A stretch of 64,000 nt of DNA. Origin: Paracoccus pantotrophus. GTDB lineage: Bacteria > Pseudomonadota > Alphaproteobacteria > Rhodobacterales > Rhodobacteraceae. The translations under genes were made by a program, and so were the position numbers. Positions 42,869 to 50,690 of the stretch are shown piece after piece; position 1 is the first letter of the stretch; each line of letters opens with the position of its first letter. Location: the NCBI RefSeq assembly GCF_008824185.1, contig NZ_CP044426.1:2184279-2248278 (forward strand), written 5' to 3'. The notes below the pieces were generated by a model. It did not search any database. It was given only the letters and a program-made list of their open reading frames with translations, and was not told the DNA's origin.

Positions 42869-42893
42869 GGAACCCCGCCGCCTTCCCGCCGTT
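42869..42893 (+). promoter_or_regulatory. EcfG-type promoter upstream of the 58-aa membrane protein
   Basis: GGAAC at 42869-42873, 16 bases, then CGTT at 42890-42893, an exact consensus match. It begins at the last base of the hslU stop codon's neighbourhood and lies 30 bp before the next ATG. Confidence 0.65.
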
Positions 42894-42922
42894 GTGGAAT
42901 GACGCAACGGCGGGGGACGCGC

Positions 42923-43099
42923 ATGAACTATCTTTTCGGCATCATCATCTTCGTGCTGGATGTCTGGGCCATCGCCTCGATCATCAACACCAACGAGACC
43001 ATGACCACCAAGCTGATCTGGATCGCGCTGGTGGCGATCCTGCCGATCCTGGGCTTCATCATCTGGTGGTTCGCGGGGCCCAAGGCGAATTACGGCTGA
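42923..43099 (+). CDS. Small membrane protein, PLDc_N family
   Basis: Protein of 58 aa made of two hydrophobic helices (about residues 3-20 and 31-50), with GFIIWWFAGPK at the end. This is the short phospholipase D N-terminal-like domain found alone in many bacteria; such proteins have no catalytic residues. GGGGGACG is the likely ribosome site. A perfect EcfG-type promoter lies upstream, so it may be a stress-induced membrane protein. The function is unknown. Confidence 0.82.
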   Translation: MNYLFGIIIFVLDVWAIASIINTNETMTTKLIWIALVAILPILGFIIWWFAGPKANYG

Positions 43100-43159
43100 G
43101 GGCTTTTCCCGCGCCTGCCGCGGTGGCATTGTCGCCCGCAAGACGAAGGGGCGGGGGAC

Positions 43160-44233
43160 ATGCCGGGGCGGATCCTTGTTTCGCTGTTGCTGCTGCTGGC
43201 GGCCTGCGCGCCGCGGGGCGAGATCACCATCGCCCGCGAGGCGGCGCGGCTTGGCCATGTCGAGCGCATCTATATCGCCACCAACCGCACCCCCGCGGGC
43301 AGCCGGCAGGAGGGGGTGAGCTTCGGCCGCGTCGATGTCTCGGTCCCGCCCGAGCGGCGGCCCGGCACCATCACCTATCCCCGCCAGGGCGCGGCACCCG
43401 ATCCGCAGCGGGATTTCCTGGTCTCGGACTATGCCCGCTTCGCCCGGCCCGAGGATTTCCAGGCCGAGCTGCGCCGCGCCATTGCCGCCCGCCCGCCGGG
43501 CGACCGTGACGTGGTGCTGTTCGTGCATGGCTATAACAACACCTTCGCCGAGGGCTTGTATCGCTTTGCCCAGATCGAGCGCGACCTGCGCCTGCCCGGC
43601 GTGCCGCTGCATTTCTCGTGGCCGTCGCGCGGGCAGCCGCTGGCCTATGCCGCGGATCGCGACAGCGTGCTCTATTCCCGCGACGGGCTGGCGCGCAGCA
43701 TCGAGATCGCCGCGCAGGCGGGGGGCGGCAGGGCGATCCTGGTCGCGCATTCCATGGGCGCGCTGCTGCTGATGGAAAGCCTGCGCCAGATGGCCATCGC
43801 CGGCGAGCGCCGCACCCTGGACCGGATCGGCGCGGTGGTGCTGCTGTCGCCCGACATCGACGTGGGCGTGTTTCGCACCCAGGTCCGGGCCATCGGCAGG
43901 CTGCCGCAGCCCTTCGTCATCTTCACATCGGGGCGGGACCGGGCGCTGAACCTGTCGGCGCTGATCTCGGCCGAGCCGGTGCGGCTGGGCAGCCTGACCG
44001 ATGCCGGGCCGGTGGCGGACCTGCCGGTGATGCTGGTCGATGTCGGCGCCTTCTCGACCGGGGACGGGCATTTCAACGTGGCGACCTCGCCGGCGCTCTT
44101 GCGCATCCTGTCGCAGGCGCAGGAGCTGAACAGCGTGTTTTCCTCGGATGTGGGCGGCGGGGTCGGGCCGCTAACCCGCGCGGCCCTGCATGCCGAGCGG
44201 GCGGCGCAGATCGTGATCTCGCCGGCCTTCTAG
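43160..44233 (+). CDS. Alpha/beta hydrolase lipoprotein (DUF900 family)
   Basis: Protein of 357 aa. A lipobox LLAAC with the modified Cys at residue 16 follows a short signal peptide, so it is probably membrane-anchored outside the cytoplasm. LFVHGYNNTFAEG is the oxyanion region. The nucleophile Ser lies in AHSMG. DIDVGVF and DGHFN hold the likely acid and His. The substrate is unknown. It converges on smr, with stops overlapping by 4 bp. Confidence 0.85.
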   Translation: MPGRILVSLLLLLAACAPRGEITIAREAARLGHVERIYIATNRTPAGSRQEGVSFGRVDVSVPPERRPGTITYPRQGAAPDPQRDFLVSDYARFARPEDFQAELRRAIAARPPGDRDVVLFVHGYNNTFAEGLYRFAQIERDLRLPGVPLHFSWPSRGQPLAYAADRDSVLYSRDGLARSIEIAAQAGGGRAILVAHSMGALLLMESLRQMAIAGERRTLDRIGAVVLLSPDIDVGVFRTQVRAIGRLPQPFVIFTSGRDRALNLSALISAEPVRLGSLTDAGPVADLPVMLVDVGAFSTGDGHFNVATSPALLRILSQAQELNSVFSSDVGGGVGPLTRAALHAERAAQIVISPAF

Positions 44234-44826
44234 CGGCGCAGGTAGACGTAATAGGCGCCCTCGCCGCCATGGCGGCGATGTGCGGGGCGGACCTGCAGCA
44301 CCACGGCGTTCAGGGGCGGCATGTGCAGCCAATGCGGCACGTTGTGGCGCAGCGCGCCGGACCGCACCGGCAGCGGCGCGTCGGGCCCGCCCTCGCGTCC
44401 CTTGCCGGTGATGACCAGCACCAGCCGCCGCCCCTCGGCCTTGGCTTGCAGGATGAAGCGGGTCAGCACCGGCTGGGCCACGGCCAGGGTCATGCCGTGC
44501 AGGTCGATGCGCGCCTCGGGCGCCAGCTTGCCGCGCGTCATCTGGCGATGCGTCTTGTGGTCCATGCGCAGGGGCTGGGCATGCAGCGCCTCGCGCGGGG
44601 GCGGAGACAGGTCCAGGCGGGTCGAGCCCGAGCCGGGCTGCCCGCCGATGCGCAGCCCGGCCAAGGGCAGGGGCGCGGCCTGCGGCATGGCGGGCGGCTT
44701 TTTCAGCGGCTGGGGCGCAGGCGCGGGCTCGGCCTGCTTGCGGGCCGGGTGCATCGGCACCGCGGTCGCGGCGACGCGGGACCACAGGGCCTTGTCCTCG
44801 GCCGAGAGTCCCCGCCGCCGTGCCAT
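44230..44826 (-). CDS. Smr domain protein
   Basis: Protein of 198 aa with a disordered Pro/Ala-rich N-terminal half and a C-terminal Smr domain: IDLHGMTLAVAQP, VITGKGREG and the end HRRHGGEGAYYVYLRR. Smr proteins act as RNA or DNA nicking nucleases, related to the MutS2 C-terminus; one recent role is ribosome collision rescue. It lies 3 bp after the tim44-like gene. The murein transglycosylase mltA that often stands between the two is missing. Confidence 0.88.
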   Translation of the reverse strand: MARRRGLSAEDKALWSRVAATAVPMHPARKQAEPAPAPQPLKKPPAMPQAAPLPLAGLRIGGQPGSGSTRLDLSPPPREALHAQPLRMDHKTHRQMTRGKLAPEARIDLHGMTLAVAQPVLTRFILQAKAEGRRLVLVITGKGREGGPDAPLPVRSGALRHNVPHWLHMPPLNAVVLQVRPAHRRHGGEGAYYVYLRR

Positions 44827-44829
44827 GGT

Positions 44830-45486
44830 TCAGGCCGTGGCGACCAGCTGCCAGTTCGGGTCGTCCTGACCCATGCGGCGGGCGAAGGTCCAGGTGTCGC
44901 GCTGCTTGCGGGCGGCCTTGGGATCGCCCTCGACCACGTTGCCGTCAGCGTCGCGGGTGGCGATGATCATCTCGCCGACGAAGCGCACCGAAAGTTCGGC
45001 CATGCCGGTCGCCGGGGTGAACTCGGCGCCGGCCAGCGCGGTCTCGCGCGTGCCCAGGAACTGCGCCTCGGTGGTCAGGTTGCGGGCCTTGCGATCCTCG
45101 ATCACCGATTCGAAGGCCTCGGCCACCGGCGGCGCCAGGAAGCCGCGCACCTCGGACAGGTCGCCGCGCTCGAAGGCCATCAGGATCATCTCATAGGCGG
45201 ATTTCGCGCCGGACAGGAACGGGCCCACGGCGAAATCCGGCTCGACCCGCTTCATCTCGGCCAGGGCCTTGGCGGCGGGGCTGCCCGGTTCGGCATGGTC
45301 GGCGATGTCGCTGTCGCCCGCCTCGGCGGTGCCGTCGATCACGTCGAAGCGGCGGCGCTGCACCGGCTCCTCGGGGAGGCGCGGCGATTCGAAGCCGTCG
45401 CGGGTGCCAAGAACCCCGCGCAGGCGCAGGATCAGGAACACGGCGATCGCAGCGAGGACGAGCAGTTGCAGCAGGGGGTTGGACAT
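44830..45486 (-). CDS. Tim44-like domain inner-membrane protein
   Basis: Protein of 218 aa. An N-terminal membrane helix (about residues 5-22: LLQLLVLAAIAVFLILRL) is followed by a charged linker and a Tim44/MBA1-like C-terminal domain (about 80-215). In mitochondria, Tim44 tethers the import motor; in Caulobacter the homologue TimA is a membrane protein of unclear function. The start at 45486 begins the helix. It is divergent from fxsA with 112 bp between, and near secB, another protein-export gene. Confidence 0.88.
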   Translation of the reverse strand: MSNPLLQLLVLAAIAVFLILRLRGVLGTRDGFESPRLPEEPVQRRRFDVIDGTAEAGDSDIADHAEPGSPAAKALAEMKRVEPDFAVGPFLSGAKSAYEMILMAFERGDLSEVRGFLAPPVAEAFESVIEDRKARNLTTEAQFLGTRETALAGAEFTPATGMAELSVRFVGEMIIATRDADGNVVEGDPKAARKQRDTWTFARRMGQDDPNWQLVATA

Positions 45487-45598
45487 CAACGGACCTAACG
45501 AGCTTTGTAACGGCGCTTTCGCATGCTTATGTAGGGTGGGGACCGGCCCAAGTCCAGTTTGGGTGCCGGAAATAGAAGTGCCGGAGGAAAAAGGCGTT

Positions 45599-46174
45599 AT
45601 GTGGCTGTTGTTGCCCTTCGTGATCCTGCCGATCGTCGAGATCGCGCTGTTCATCCAGGTGGGGGGCGCGATCGGCGTTTTGCCCACCATCGCGCTGGTC
45701 CTGGCCTCGGCCGTGGCCGGCGTTGCGGTGATGCGCCACCAGGGTGCGCGGGCGGCGCTGGACGTGCAGCGCGCCATGCAGGATTTTCGCGATCCCGGCC
45801 GGCCGATGGCGCATGGCGCGCTGGTGATGATCGCCGGGCTGCTGATGGTGGTGCCGGGCCTGTTCACCAGCACGCTGGGGCTGTTGCTGCTGATCCCGGC
45901 GGTGCGCGGCCTGATCCTGCGGCAGATGGCCTCGCGCATGCGGGTGACGGGTACCGGCTTCAGCTATCGCCAAAGCTATGGCGCCGAGGGCGATTTCGGC
46001 GCCGATCCGGCGGGCTTTCGCCGCGGTCCGGGCTGGCGCCAAGGCGAGGACGGGGTGATCGACGGCGAATATTCGGTGCAGGACGACCCGCCCGGCCCGG
46101 TGCGCGAAGGGCTGACGGACCAGGGCGACACGACGCCTCCTCGGCGCGGCAATTCCGGCTGGACCCGGCATTGA
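45599..46174 (+). CDS. fxsA: FxsA family membrane protein
   Basis: Protein of 191 aa with four hydrophobic segments. LLLPFVILPIVEIALFI and GLLMVVPGLFTSTLGLLLLIP are family signatures. A charged C-terminal tail follows from about residue 115. In E. coli, overproduced FxsA counters F-plasmid exclusion of T7; its normal role is unknown. The ATG at 45599 has GGAGG about 10 bases upstream. It precedes secB by 49 bp. Confidence 0.88.
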   Translation: MWLLLPFVILPIVEIALFIQVGGAIGVLPTIALVLASAVAGVAVMRHQGARAALDVQRAMQDFRDPGRPMAHGALVMIAGLLMVVPGLFTSTLGLLLLIPAVRGLILRQMASRMRVTGTGFSYRQSYGAEGDFGADPAGFRRGPGWRQGEDGVIDGEYSVQDDPPGPVREGLTDQGDTTPPRRGNSGWTRH

Positions 46175-46223
46175 GCGCCGGGCGGCGGGGTGCTAGAACC
46201 CCCTCAGATCCGAGGAGATTTCC

Positions 46224-46745
46224 ATGAGCGACGAGAATAACAGCGACGCAGCCGCGCCCGAGGCCCAGAACGCCGCGCAGCCGGCCGTGCGGATGCAGAT
46301 CCTGACGCAATATATCCGCGACCTGTCCTTTGAGAACGCGGTGGCGCAAAAGGGCCTGCCCTCGGGCGAGGTGCAGCCGGAAATCAGCGTGCAGGTCAGC
46401 CTGGATGCCCGCAAGCGCCCGACCGAGCACCAATACGAGGTGATCAGCAAGTTCCGCGTGCAATCCGCGAACGCCGCCGACAAGGCCCCCCTGTTCCTGT
46501 GCGAGCTGGATTACGGCGGCATCTTCCATGTCGAGGGCGTGCCCGAGGACCAGCTGCACCCCTTCCTGATGATCGAATGCCCGCGCATGATGTTCCCCTT
46601 CGTGCGGCGCATCGTGTCGGACATGACCCGCGACGGCGGCTTTCCGCCCTTCAACATGGACCCGGTGGATTTCGTGGCGCTGTACCGCCAGGAAATCGCG
46701 CGCCGGGCGCAGGCCCAGCGGCCGGCCGACCAGCCGCTGTCCTGA
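46224..46745 (+). CDS. secB: Protein-export chaperone SecB
   Basis: Protein of 173 aa that holds preproteins unfolded and delivers them to SecA. ILTQYIRDLSFENA and LFLCELDYGGIF are conserved, as is the segment HPFLMIECPRMMFPFVRRI in part. The acidic, Ala-rich N-terminus is typical of alphaproteobacteria. GAGGAG lies upstream of the ATG. A strong hairpin terminator follows. Confidence 0.95.
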   Translation: MSDENNSDAAAPEAQNAAQPAVRMQILTQYIRDLSFENAVAQKGLPSGEVQPEISVQVSLDARKRPTEHQYEVISKFRVQSANAADKAPLFLCELDYGGIFHVEGVPEDQLHPFLMIECPRMMFPFVRRIVSDMTRDGGFPPFNMDPVDFVALYRQEIARRAQAQRPADQPLS

Positions 46746-46779
46746 GCCGATCACTTCTGCGTGAGGCAGGCCGGTTTCG

Positions 46780-46808
46780 GCCCGCGGTCCCCCGGCCGCG
46801 GGCCTTTC
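46780..46808 (+). terminator. Terminator of secB
   Basis: A perfect 9-bp GC-rich stem (46780-46788 with 46797-46805) closes an 8-base loop and is followed by TTTCGCTT. It lies 35 bp after the secB stop. Confidence 0.65.
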
Positions 46809-46892
46809 GCTTGCCCGGCGCTGTCGCCCGTGCGGTGCTGGCGCGGCCGCCGGGATGGCGCTAGTTTCGCGCGGCACAAGACGGAGAGCGGC

Positions 46893-47501
46893 ATGGCGAA
46901 AGGCGCGAAACGGGCCTGGCAGAGGATGCTGTCGGGGCGCAGGCTGGATCTTCTGGACCCGACGCCGATGGATGTCGAGATCGGCGACATCGCCCATGGG
47001 CTGGCCTTCGTCGCGCGCTGGAACGGCCAGACCCGCGGCGACTGGGCCTATAGCGTGGCCGAGCATTCACTGCTGGTCGAGGAGATCCACGCCCGCAGCA
47101 ACCCCGATTGCGCGCCGCGCTGGCGGCTGGCGGCGCTGCTGCACGACGCGCCGGAATATGTCATTGGCGACATGATCTCGCCGGTGAAGGCGGCGCTTGG
47201 GCGGGAATACGGGGAAATGGATGCGCGGCTGGCGGCGGCGATCCACCGCCGCTTCGGCCTGCCCGCGCAATTGCCGGCGGCGGTCAAGCGCGCGATCAAG
47301 CGGGCCGACCGGATCTCGGCCTGGCTGGAGGCCGTGCAGATCGCCGGGTTTTCCAGGGCCGAGGCGGATCGCCTGTTTCCTGCGCCGCGGCCCGAATTGC
47401 TGCAGGGGCTGGAAATACGCCTGCGCCCGCCCCTGGAAACGCGCAATGCGTTTTTATCGCGCTTTTCCGAACTTATTGCGGAAATCGACCGCAAGCCGTG
47501 A
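46893..47501 (+). CDS. HD-domain phosphohydrolase (YfbR-like)
   Basis: Protein of 202 aa. The HD metal motif is SVAEHSLLVEE with ALLHDAPEYVIGD, followed by a later Asp in KRADRISAW. Related proteins (YfbR) are 5'-deoxynucleotidases. The start at 46893 has GGAGAG upstream. It converges on hvrA, with a bidirectional terminator between them. Confidence 0.83.
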   Translation: MAKGAKRAWQRMLSGRRLDLLDPTPMDVEIGDIAHGLAFVARWNGQTRGDWAYSVAEHSLLVEEIHARSNPDCAPRWRLAALLHDAPEYVIGDMISPVKAALGREYGEMDARLAAAIHRRFGLPAQLPAAVKRAIKRADRISAWLEAVQIAGFSRAEADRLFPAPRPELLQGLEIRLRPPLETRNAFLSRFSELIAEIDRKP

Positions 47502-47510
47502 TCGCGATGG

Positions 47511-47541
47511 AAAAAGCCCCGCATCCGGGATACGGGGCTTT
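47511..47541. terminator. Bidirectional terminator between convergent genes
   Basis: Stem AAAGCCCCG (47513-47521) with CGGGGCTTT (47533-47541), a 9-bp perfect stem. An A-run lies on the left and T's on the right, so it can serve both the HD gene and hvrA. Confidence 0.8.
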
Positions 47542-47545
47542 GGGT

Positions 47546-47854
47546 TCAGATTTCCATGGCGTCCAGTTTCTTGCCGGCATCCAGTGCCTCTTGCACCCAG
47601 CGCGGCTTGCGGCCGCGGCCGGTCCAGGTCTGCGAGGGATCGGCAGGATTGGCGTATTTCGGCGCCACCTTGCCGCGCGCCTGCTTGGCGACGGTCAGAT
47701 CGGCAAGGTTGAAGCCATATTCGCGCGCCGCACTTTCGGCAGCCGCCAGCGCCTCGCGCTTGCGACGATCCTCGAAGGTGGAAATGGCGCGGTCGAGCTT
47801 GTTGCGCAGATCCCGAAGTTCCCGCAAGGACATTGCGTCCAGATCAATGCTCAT
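47546..47854 (-). CDS. hvrA: H-NS family DNA-binding protein, HvrA-like
   Basis: Protein of 102 aa. The N-terminal half is a coiled-coil oligomerisation region (SLRELRDLRNKLDRAISTFE). The C-terminal DNA-binding motif is TWTGRGRKPRWVQEAL. In Rhodobacter, hvrA lies beside senC-regA and modulates photosynthesis or nitrogen genes; the same order here supports the name. The start at 47854 fits the family. A 23-bp near-palindrome sits in its AT-rich promoter region. Confidence 0.85.
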   Translation of the reverse strand: MSIDLDAMSLRELRDLRNKLDRAISTFEDRRKREALAAAESAAREYGFNLADLTVAKQARGKVAPKYANPADPSQTWTGRGRKPRWVQEALDAGKKLDAMEI

Positions 47855-47896
47855 ATCGTTATCCCTGGTTTTGGCAGTATGTATTCTCACTATTTG

Positions 47897-47919
47897 CATT
47901 CCAATATGGATTGCAATCT
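47897..47919. promoter_or_regulatory. Near-perfect 23-bp palindrome in the hvrA promoter region
   Basis: TTGCATTCCA (47897-47906), three bases, then TGGATTGCAA (47910-47919): arms match at 9 of 10 positions. It lies in an AT-rich gap 43 bp upstream of the hvrA start. It may be an operator; the binding protein is unknown, and HvrA itself prefers curved AT-rich DNA. Confidence 0.5.
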
Positions 47920-47937
47920 TTTTTGAGAACCGGATTA

Positions 47938-48486
47938 TTAACGCGGGCTGCGTTTGGCCAAAATCCGCTGGAGAGTCCGCCTGTGCATATGCAGGCGGCG
48001 CGCCGTTTCACTGACATTGCGGTCGCATTGCTCATAGACGCGCTGGATATGTTCCCAGCGTACCCGGTCGGCCGACATCGGCGTTTCGGGCGGAGGGGGC
48101 AAGGTCTCGCCCCGCGCCAGGAGCGCGTGGGTCACGTCGTCGGCATCCGCGGGTTTCGACAGGTAATCCGTCGCCCCCATCTTGACCGCAGCCACCGCCG
48201 TCGCGATGGCGCCATAGCCGGTCAGCACGACGATCCGGGCATCCGCGCGCGCCTCGCGCAGGGCATCCACCACATCAAGCCCGTTGCCATCCTCAAGCCG
48301 CAGATCGACCACCGCATAGGCCGGCGGGTGTTCGGCCACCGCCGTCCGCGCCTCGGCGACCGAGACGGCGCGGGCGACCGAGAAACCGCGTTTTTCCATC
48401 GCACGGGCCAAACGGTTCAGAAAGATCTCGTCGTCGTCGACCAGAAGCAGGCTGGGGTCGGGACCGATTTGGTAATCCTCTGCCAT
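47938..48486 (-). CDS. regA: Redox response regulator RegA (PrrA/ActR)
   Basis: Protein of 182 aa. The receiver domain has LLLVDDDE and the phosphoacceptor D61 in AVVDLRLEDGNGLD. A four-proline linker (PPPP) follows. The Fis-like helix-turn-helix is NVSETARRLHMHRRTLQRIL, essentially the invariant RegA end. RegA controls many genes for anaerobic energy metabolism, carbon and nitrogen fixation. The start at 48486 matches Rhodobacter RegA. It is downstream of senC and ahead of hvrA. Confidence 0.96.
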   Translation of the reverse strand: MAEDYQIGPDPSLLLVDDDEIFLNRLARAMEKRGFSVARAVSVAEARTAVAEHPPAYAVVDLRLEDGNGLDVVDALREARADARIVVLTGYGAIATAVAAVKMGATDYLSKPADADDVTHALLARGETLPPPPETPMSADRVRWEHIQRVYEQCDRNVSETARRLHMHRRTLQRILAKRSPR

Positions 48487-48538
48487 ATTCACTTGCCCTT
48501 GAAAGTTCACTGTTGATTAGAGTGTTTTGTCCAGTCGG

Positions 48539-49180
48539 TCAAACCCCGTTGCCTGACGCTGCGTCAATGAAACAGGCGGTGCGTTCCGCCAGTTTCTGCG
48601 CGGAAAGCTCGCGGCCGAAGAGTTCGACAGTGCCGATACCGGGAATCACAAGATAGGTATTGGTCATGTGATCCACCAGATAGTTCTGCGGATCCTCCTG
48701 GTCATTCACCTTGTAATAGTTGCGCCAGGCTTTCGCGACCGCATCGATCTCGGCCGGGGTTCCGGTCAATCCGATCATGCGTTCATGCATGGTTTCGGCA
48801 AAATCGCCCAGAACCTCGGGGGTGTCGCGTTTGGGATCCACGGAAATGAAGACCGGCGTGACCATTATGCCCCGTTCCTCCAGCATCGCCACGGCCTCGG
48901 CATTGCGGGCGCTGTCCAGGGGGCAGACATCCGGGCAATAGGTATAGCCGAAATAAACCAGCGCCGGCTGCGCCAGCACCTGCCGGTCGCTGACCCGCCG
49001 CCCGTCCTGATCGGTCAACTCGAAAGGCGCGCCCAGGCTGTCCAGCCCGCCCTGGACGCCGCTCTGGCGGCAGGGGGCAAAGGGATCGGCCCCGCCGCGC
49101 GACAGCCACAGTCCGCCCGTCACCAGCATCAGGACTGCGGCCAGGCTGCCGAGGATCAGGATCGTTCCGTCTTTGCCCAT
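48539..49180 (-). CDS. senC: SCO1/SenC/PrrC copper-binding protein
   Basis: Protein of 213 aa with one N-terminal membrane helix (about residues 6-24) and a periplasmic thioredoxin-like domain. The copper ligands are the CPDVC motif in FGYTYCPDVC and the His in DHMTNTYL. It helps copper insertion into cytochrome oxidase and takes part in RegB signalling in Rhodobacter. It is 53 bp upstream of regA on the same strand and divergent from regB. Confidence 0.94.
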   Translation of the reverse strand: MGKDGTILILGSLAAVLMLVTGGLWLSRGGADPFAPCRQSGVQGGLDSLGAPFELTDQDGRRVSDRQVLAQPALVYFGYTYCPDVCPLDSARNAEAVAMLEERGIMVTPVFISVDPKRDTPEVLGDFAETMHERMIGLTGTPAEIDAVAKAWRNYYKVNDQEDPQNYLVDHMTNTYLVIPGIGTVELFGRELSAQKLAERTACFIDAASGNGV

Positions 49181-49226
49181 CAGGCGCGTCTCCGTCCGCT
49201 TGGACGCATTGATCGCCCATCCGGCC

Positions 49227-50615
49227 ATGGGTATCAATGCCAAAGCCCGTCCCCATCAGAAAGACCCCCGCGTGCCCTTCGGTCTTGTTTTCCGCCGCAT
49301 CCACCCGCTGCCCGGCCAGCCCGCGCCCGAGCCGATCCGCCTGCGCACCCTGATCCTGCTGCGCTGGGTGGCGATCACCGGCCAGCTGGCCGCCGTGGGC
49401 GCGGCGCTGGCGATCGGGGCGGATTTCCCGCTGGCGGCGGTGCTGGCGGTGATCGGCCTGGCGGTGGCGCTGAACCTGGCGCTGACGACGCGGCCGGACC
49501 GGCGCATCTCGGCCCACGAGGCGGCCTGGCAGCTGGGCTTCGACCTGGGGCAGGTGGCGGCGCTGCTGGCGCTGACCGGCGGGCTTGCCAATCCCTTCGC
49601 GCTGCTTTTGCTGGCGCCGGTGACGGTCGCGGCCACCGCCCTGCCGCCGCGGCAGCTGCTGGCGCTGGGGGCCGCCACCTTCCTGATGGTCACGCTGTCG
49701 GCGATCTGTGCGCAGCCGCTGACCTTCGGCCCGGAGGGGCTGGTGGCGCTGCGCGAGCCGCTGCTGGTCGGGCATTGGTTCGCCATCGTGATCGGCGCGG
49801 TGTTCTTTGCCGGCTATGCCCGGCTGGTGGCGGCCCAGGTCAATGCCACCTCGGACGCGCTGTTCGCCGCCCGCCTTGCGCTTGAGCGCGAACAGAGGCT
49901 GCAACATCTGGGCGGGGTGGTCGCCGCCGCCGCGCATGAGCTGGGCACGCCGCTGGCCACGATCAAGCTGGTCGGCGCCGAGCTGGCCGACGAGCTGGCC
50001 GAGGCCCTGCCCGAACGCGAGGATCTGGCCGAGGATGTCGCCCTGCTGCGCCAATCCGCCGACCGCTGCCGCGACATCCTGAAATCCATGGGCAGCGCCG
50101 GGCGAGACGACCTGCTGATCCGCTCGGCCCCGCTGACCGAGGTGCTGGCCGAGGCCGCCGCCCCGCATCATGGCCGCGGCGCCGAGATCGTGGTCCAGCC
50201 CGCACCCGAGCCGCTGATCGTCCAGCGCGACGCCGCGGTGATCCACGGGCTGCGCAACCTGATCCAGAATGCCGTCGATTTCGCCGCCCGGCGCGTGACC
50301 ATCGAAACCGGCGCGGACCGCCGCGACCTGTGGGTGCGGATCGCCGATGACGGGCCGGGCTTTCCGCCCGCGCTGCTGCCGCGCATCGGCAGCCCCTTCC
50401 TGACCACCCGCCCGCGGGCCGAGGATGGCCGCAGCTACGAAGGCATGGGGCTGGGCCTGTTCATCGCCAAGGCGCTGTTGGAACGCTCGGGCGCGCGGCT
50501 GCGCTTTGCCAATGGCGCCAAGGGCGGCGCCGAGATCCTGGTGACATGGCCGCGCGACATGATCGAGACCGGCAATCGCGCCGCCCTGGGGCCCAACCCC
50601 GAGATTCTGGCCTGA
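49227..50615 (+). CDS. regB: Redox sensor histidine kinase RegB (PrrB/ActS)
   Basis: Protein of 462 aa from this ATG. Six membrane helices (about residues 38-200) include the quinone-sensing heptapeptide region GGLANPFALL. The H-box is AAAAHELGTPLATIKL. The redox-active Cys, equal to Cys265 of R. capsulatus, is in ADRCRDIL. NLIQNAVDFA and GMGLGLFIAK are the ATP-binding boxes. The start is uncertain: the GTG at 49272 would give a shorter N-terminus nearer to relatives, and codon use upstream of it is atypical. It is divergent from senC, with a shared 46-bp region. Confidence 0.93.
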   Translation: MGINAKARPHQKDPRVPFGLVFRRIHPLPGQPAPEPIRLRTLILLRWVAITGQLAAVGAALAIGADFPLAAVLAVIGLAVALNLALTTRPDRRISAHEAAWQLGFDLGQVAALLALTGGLANPFALLLLAPVTVAATALPPRQLLALGAATFLMVTLSAICAQPLTFGPEGLVALREPLLVGHWFAIVIGAVFFAGYARLVAAQVNATSDALFAARLALEREQRLQHLGGVVAAAAHELGTPLATIKLVGAELADELAEALPEREDLAEDVALLRQSADRCRDILKSMGSAGRDDLLIRSAPLTEVLAEAAAPHHGRGAEIVVQPAPEPLIVQRDAAVIHGLRNLIQNAVDFAARRVTIETGADRRDLWVRIADDGPGFPPALLPRIGSPFLTTRPRAEDGRSYEGMGLGLFIAKALLERSGARLRFANGAKGGAEILVTWPRDMIETGNRAALGPNPEILA

Positions 50616-50627
50616 TCCCCGGTTGCG

Positions 50628-50642
50628 TTAACCACTTCTTAA
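50628..50642. promoter_or_regulatory. CtrA-box upstream of the DivL-like gene
   Basis: TTAA at 50628-50631, seven bases, then TTAA at 50639-50642: an exact CtrA half-site pair. It lies 49 bp before the ATG at 50691, a usual promoter position. Confidence 0.6.
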
Positions 50643-50690
50643 AACATCCCGTTATAGTTGTATCTGGCTGTATCGTTCGGGGATGCTTCG

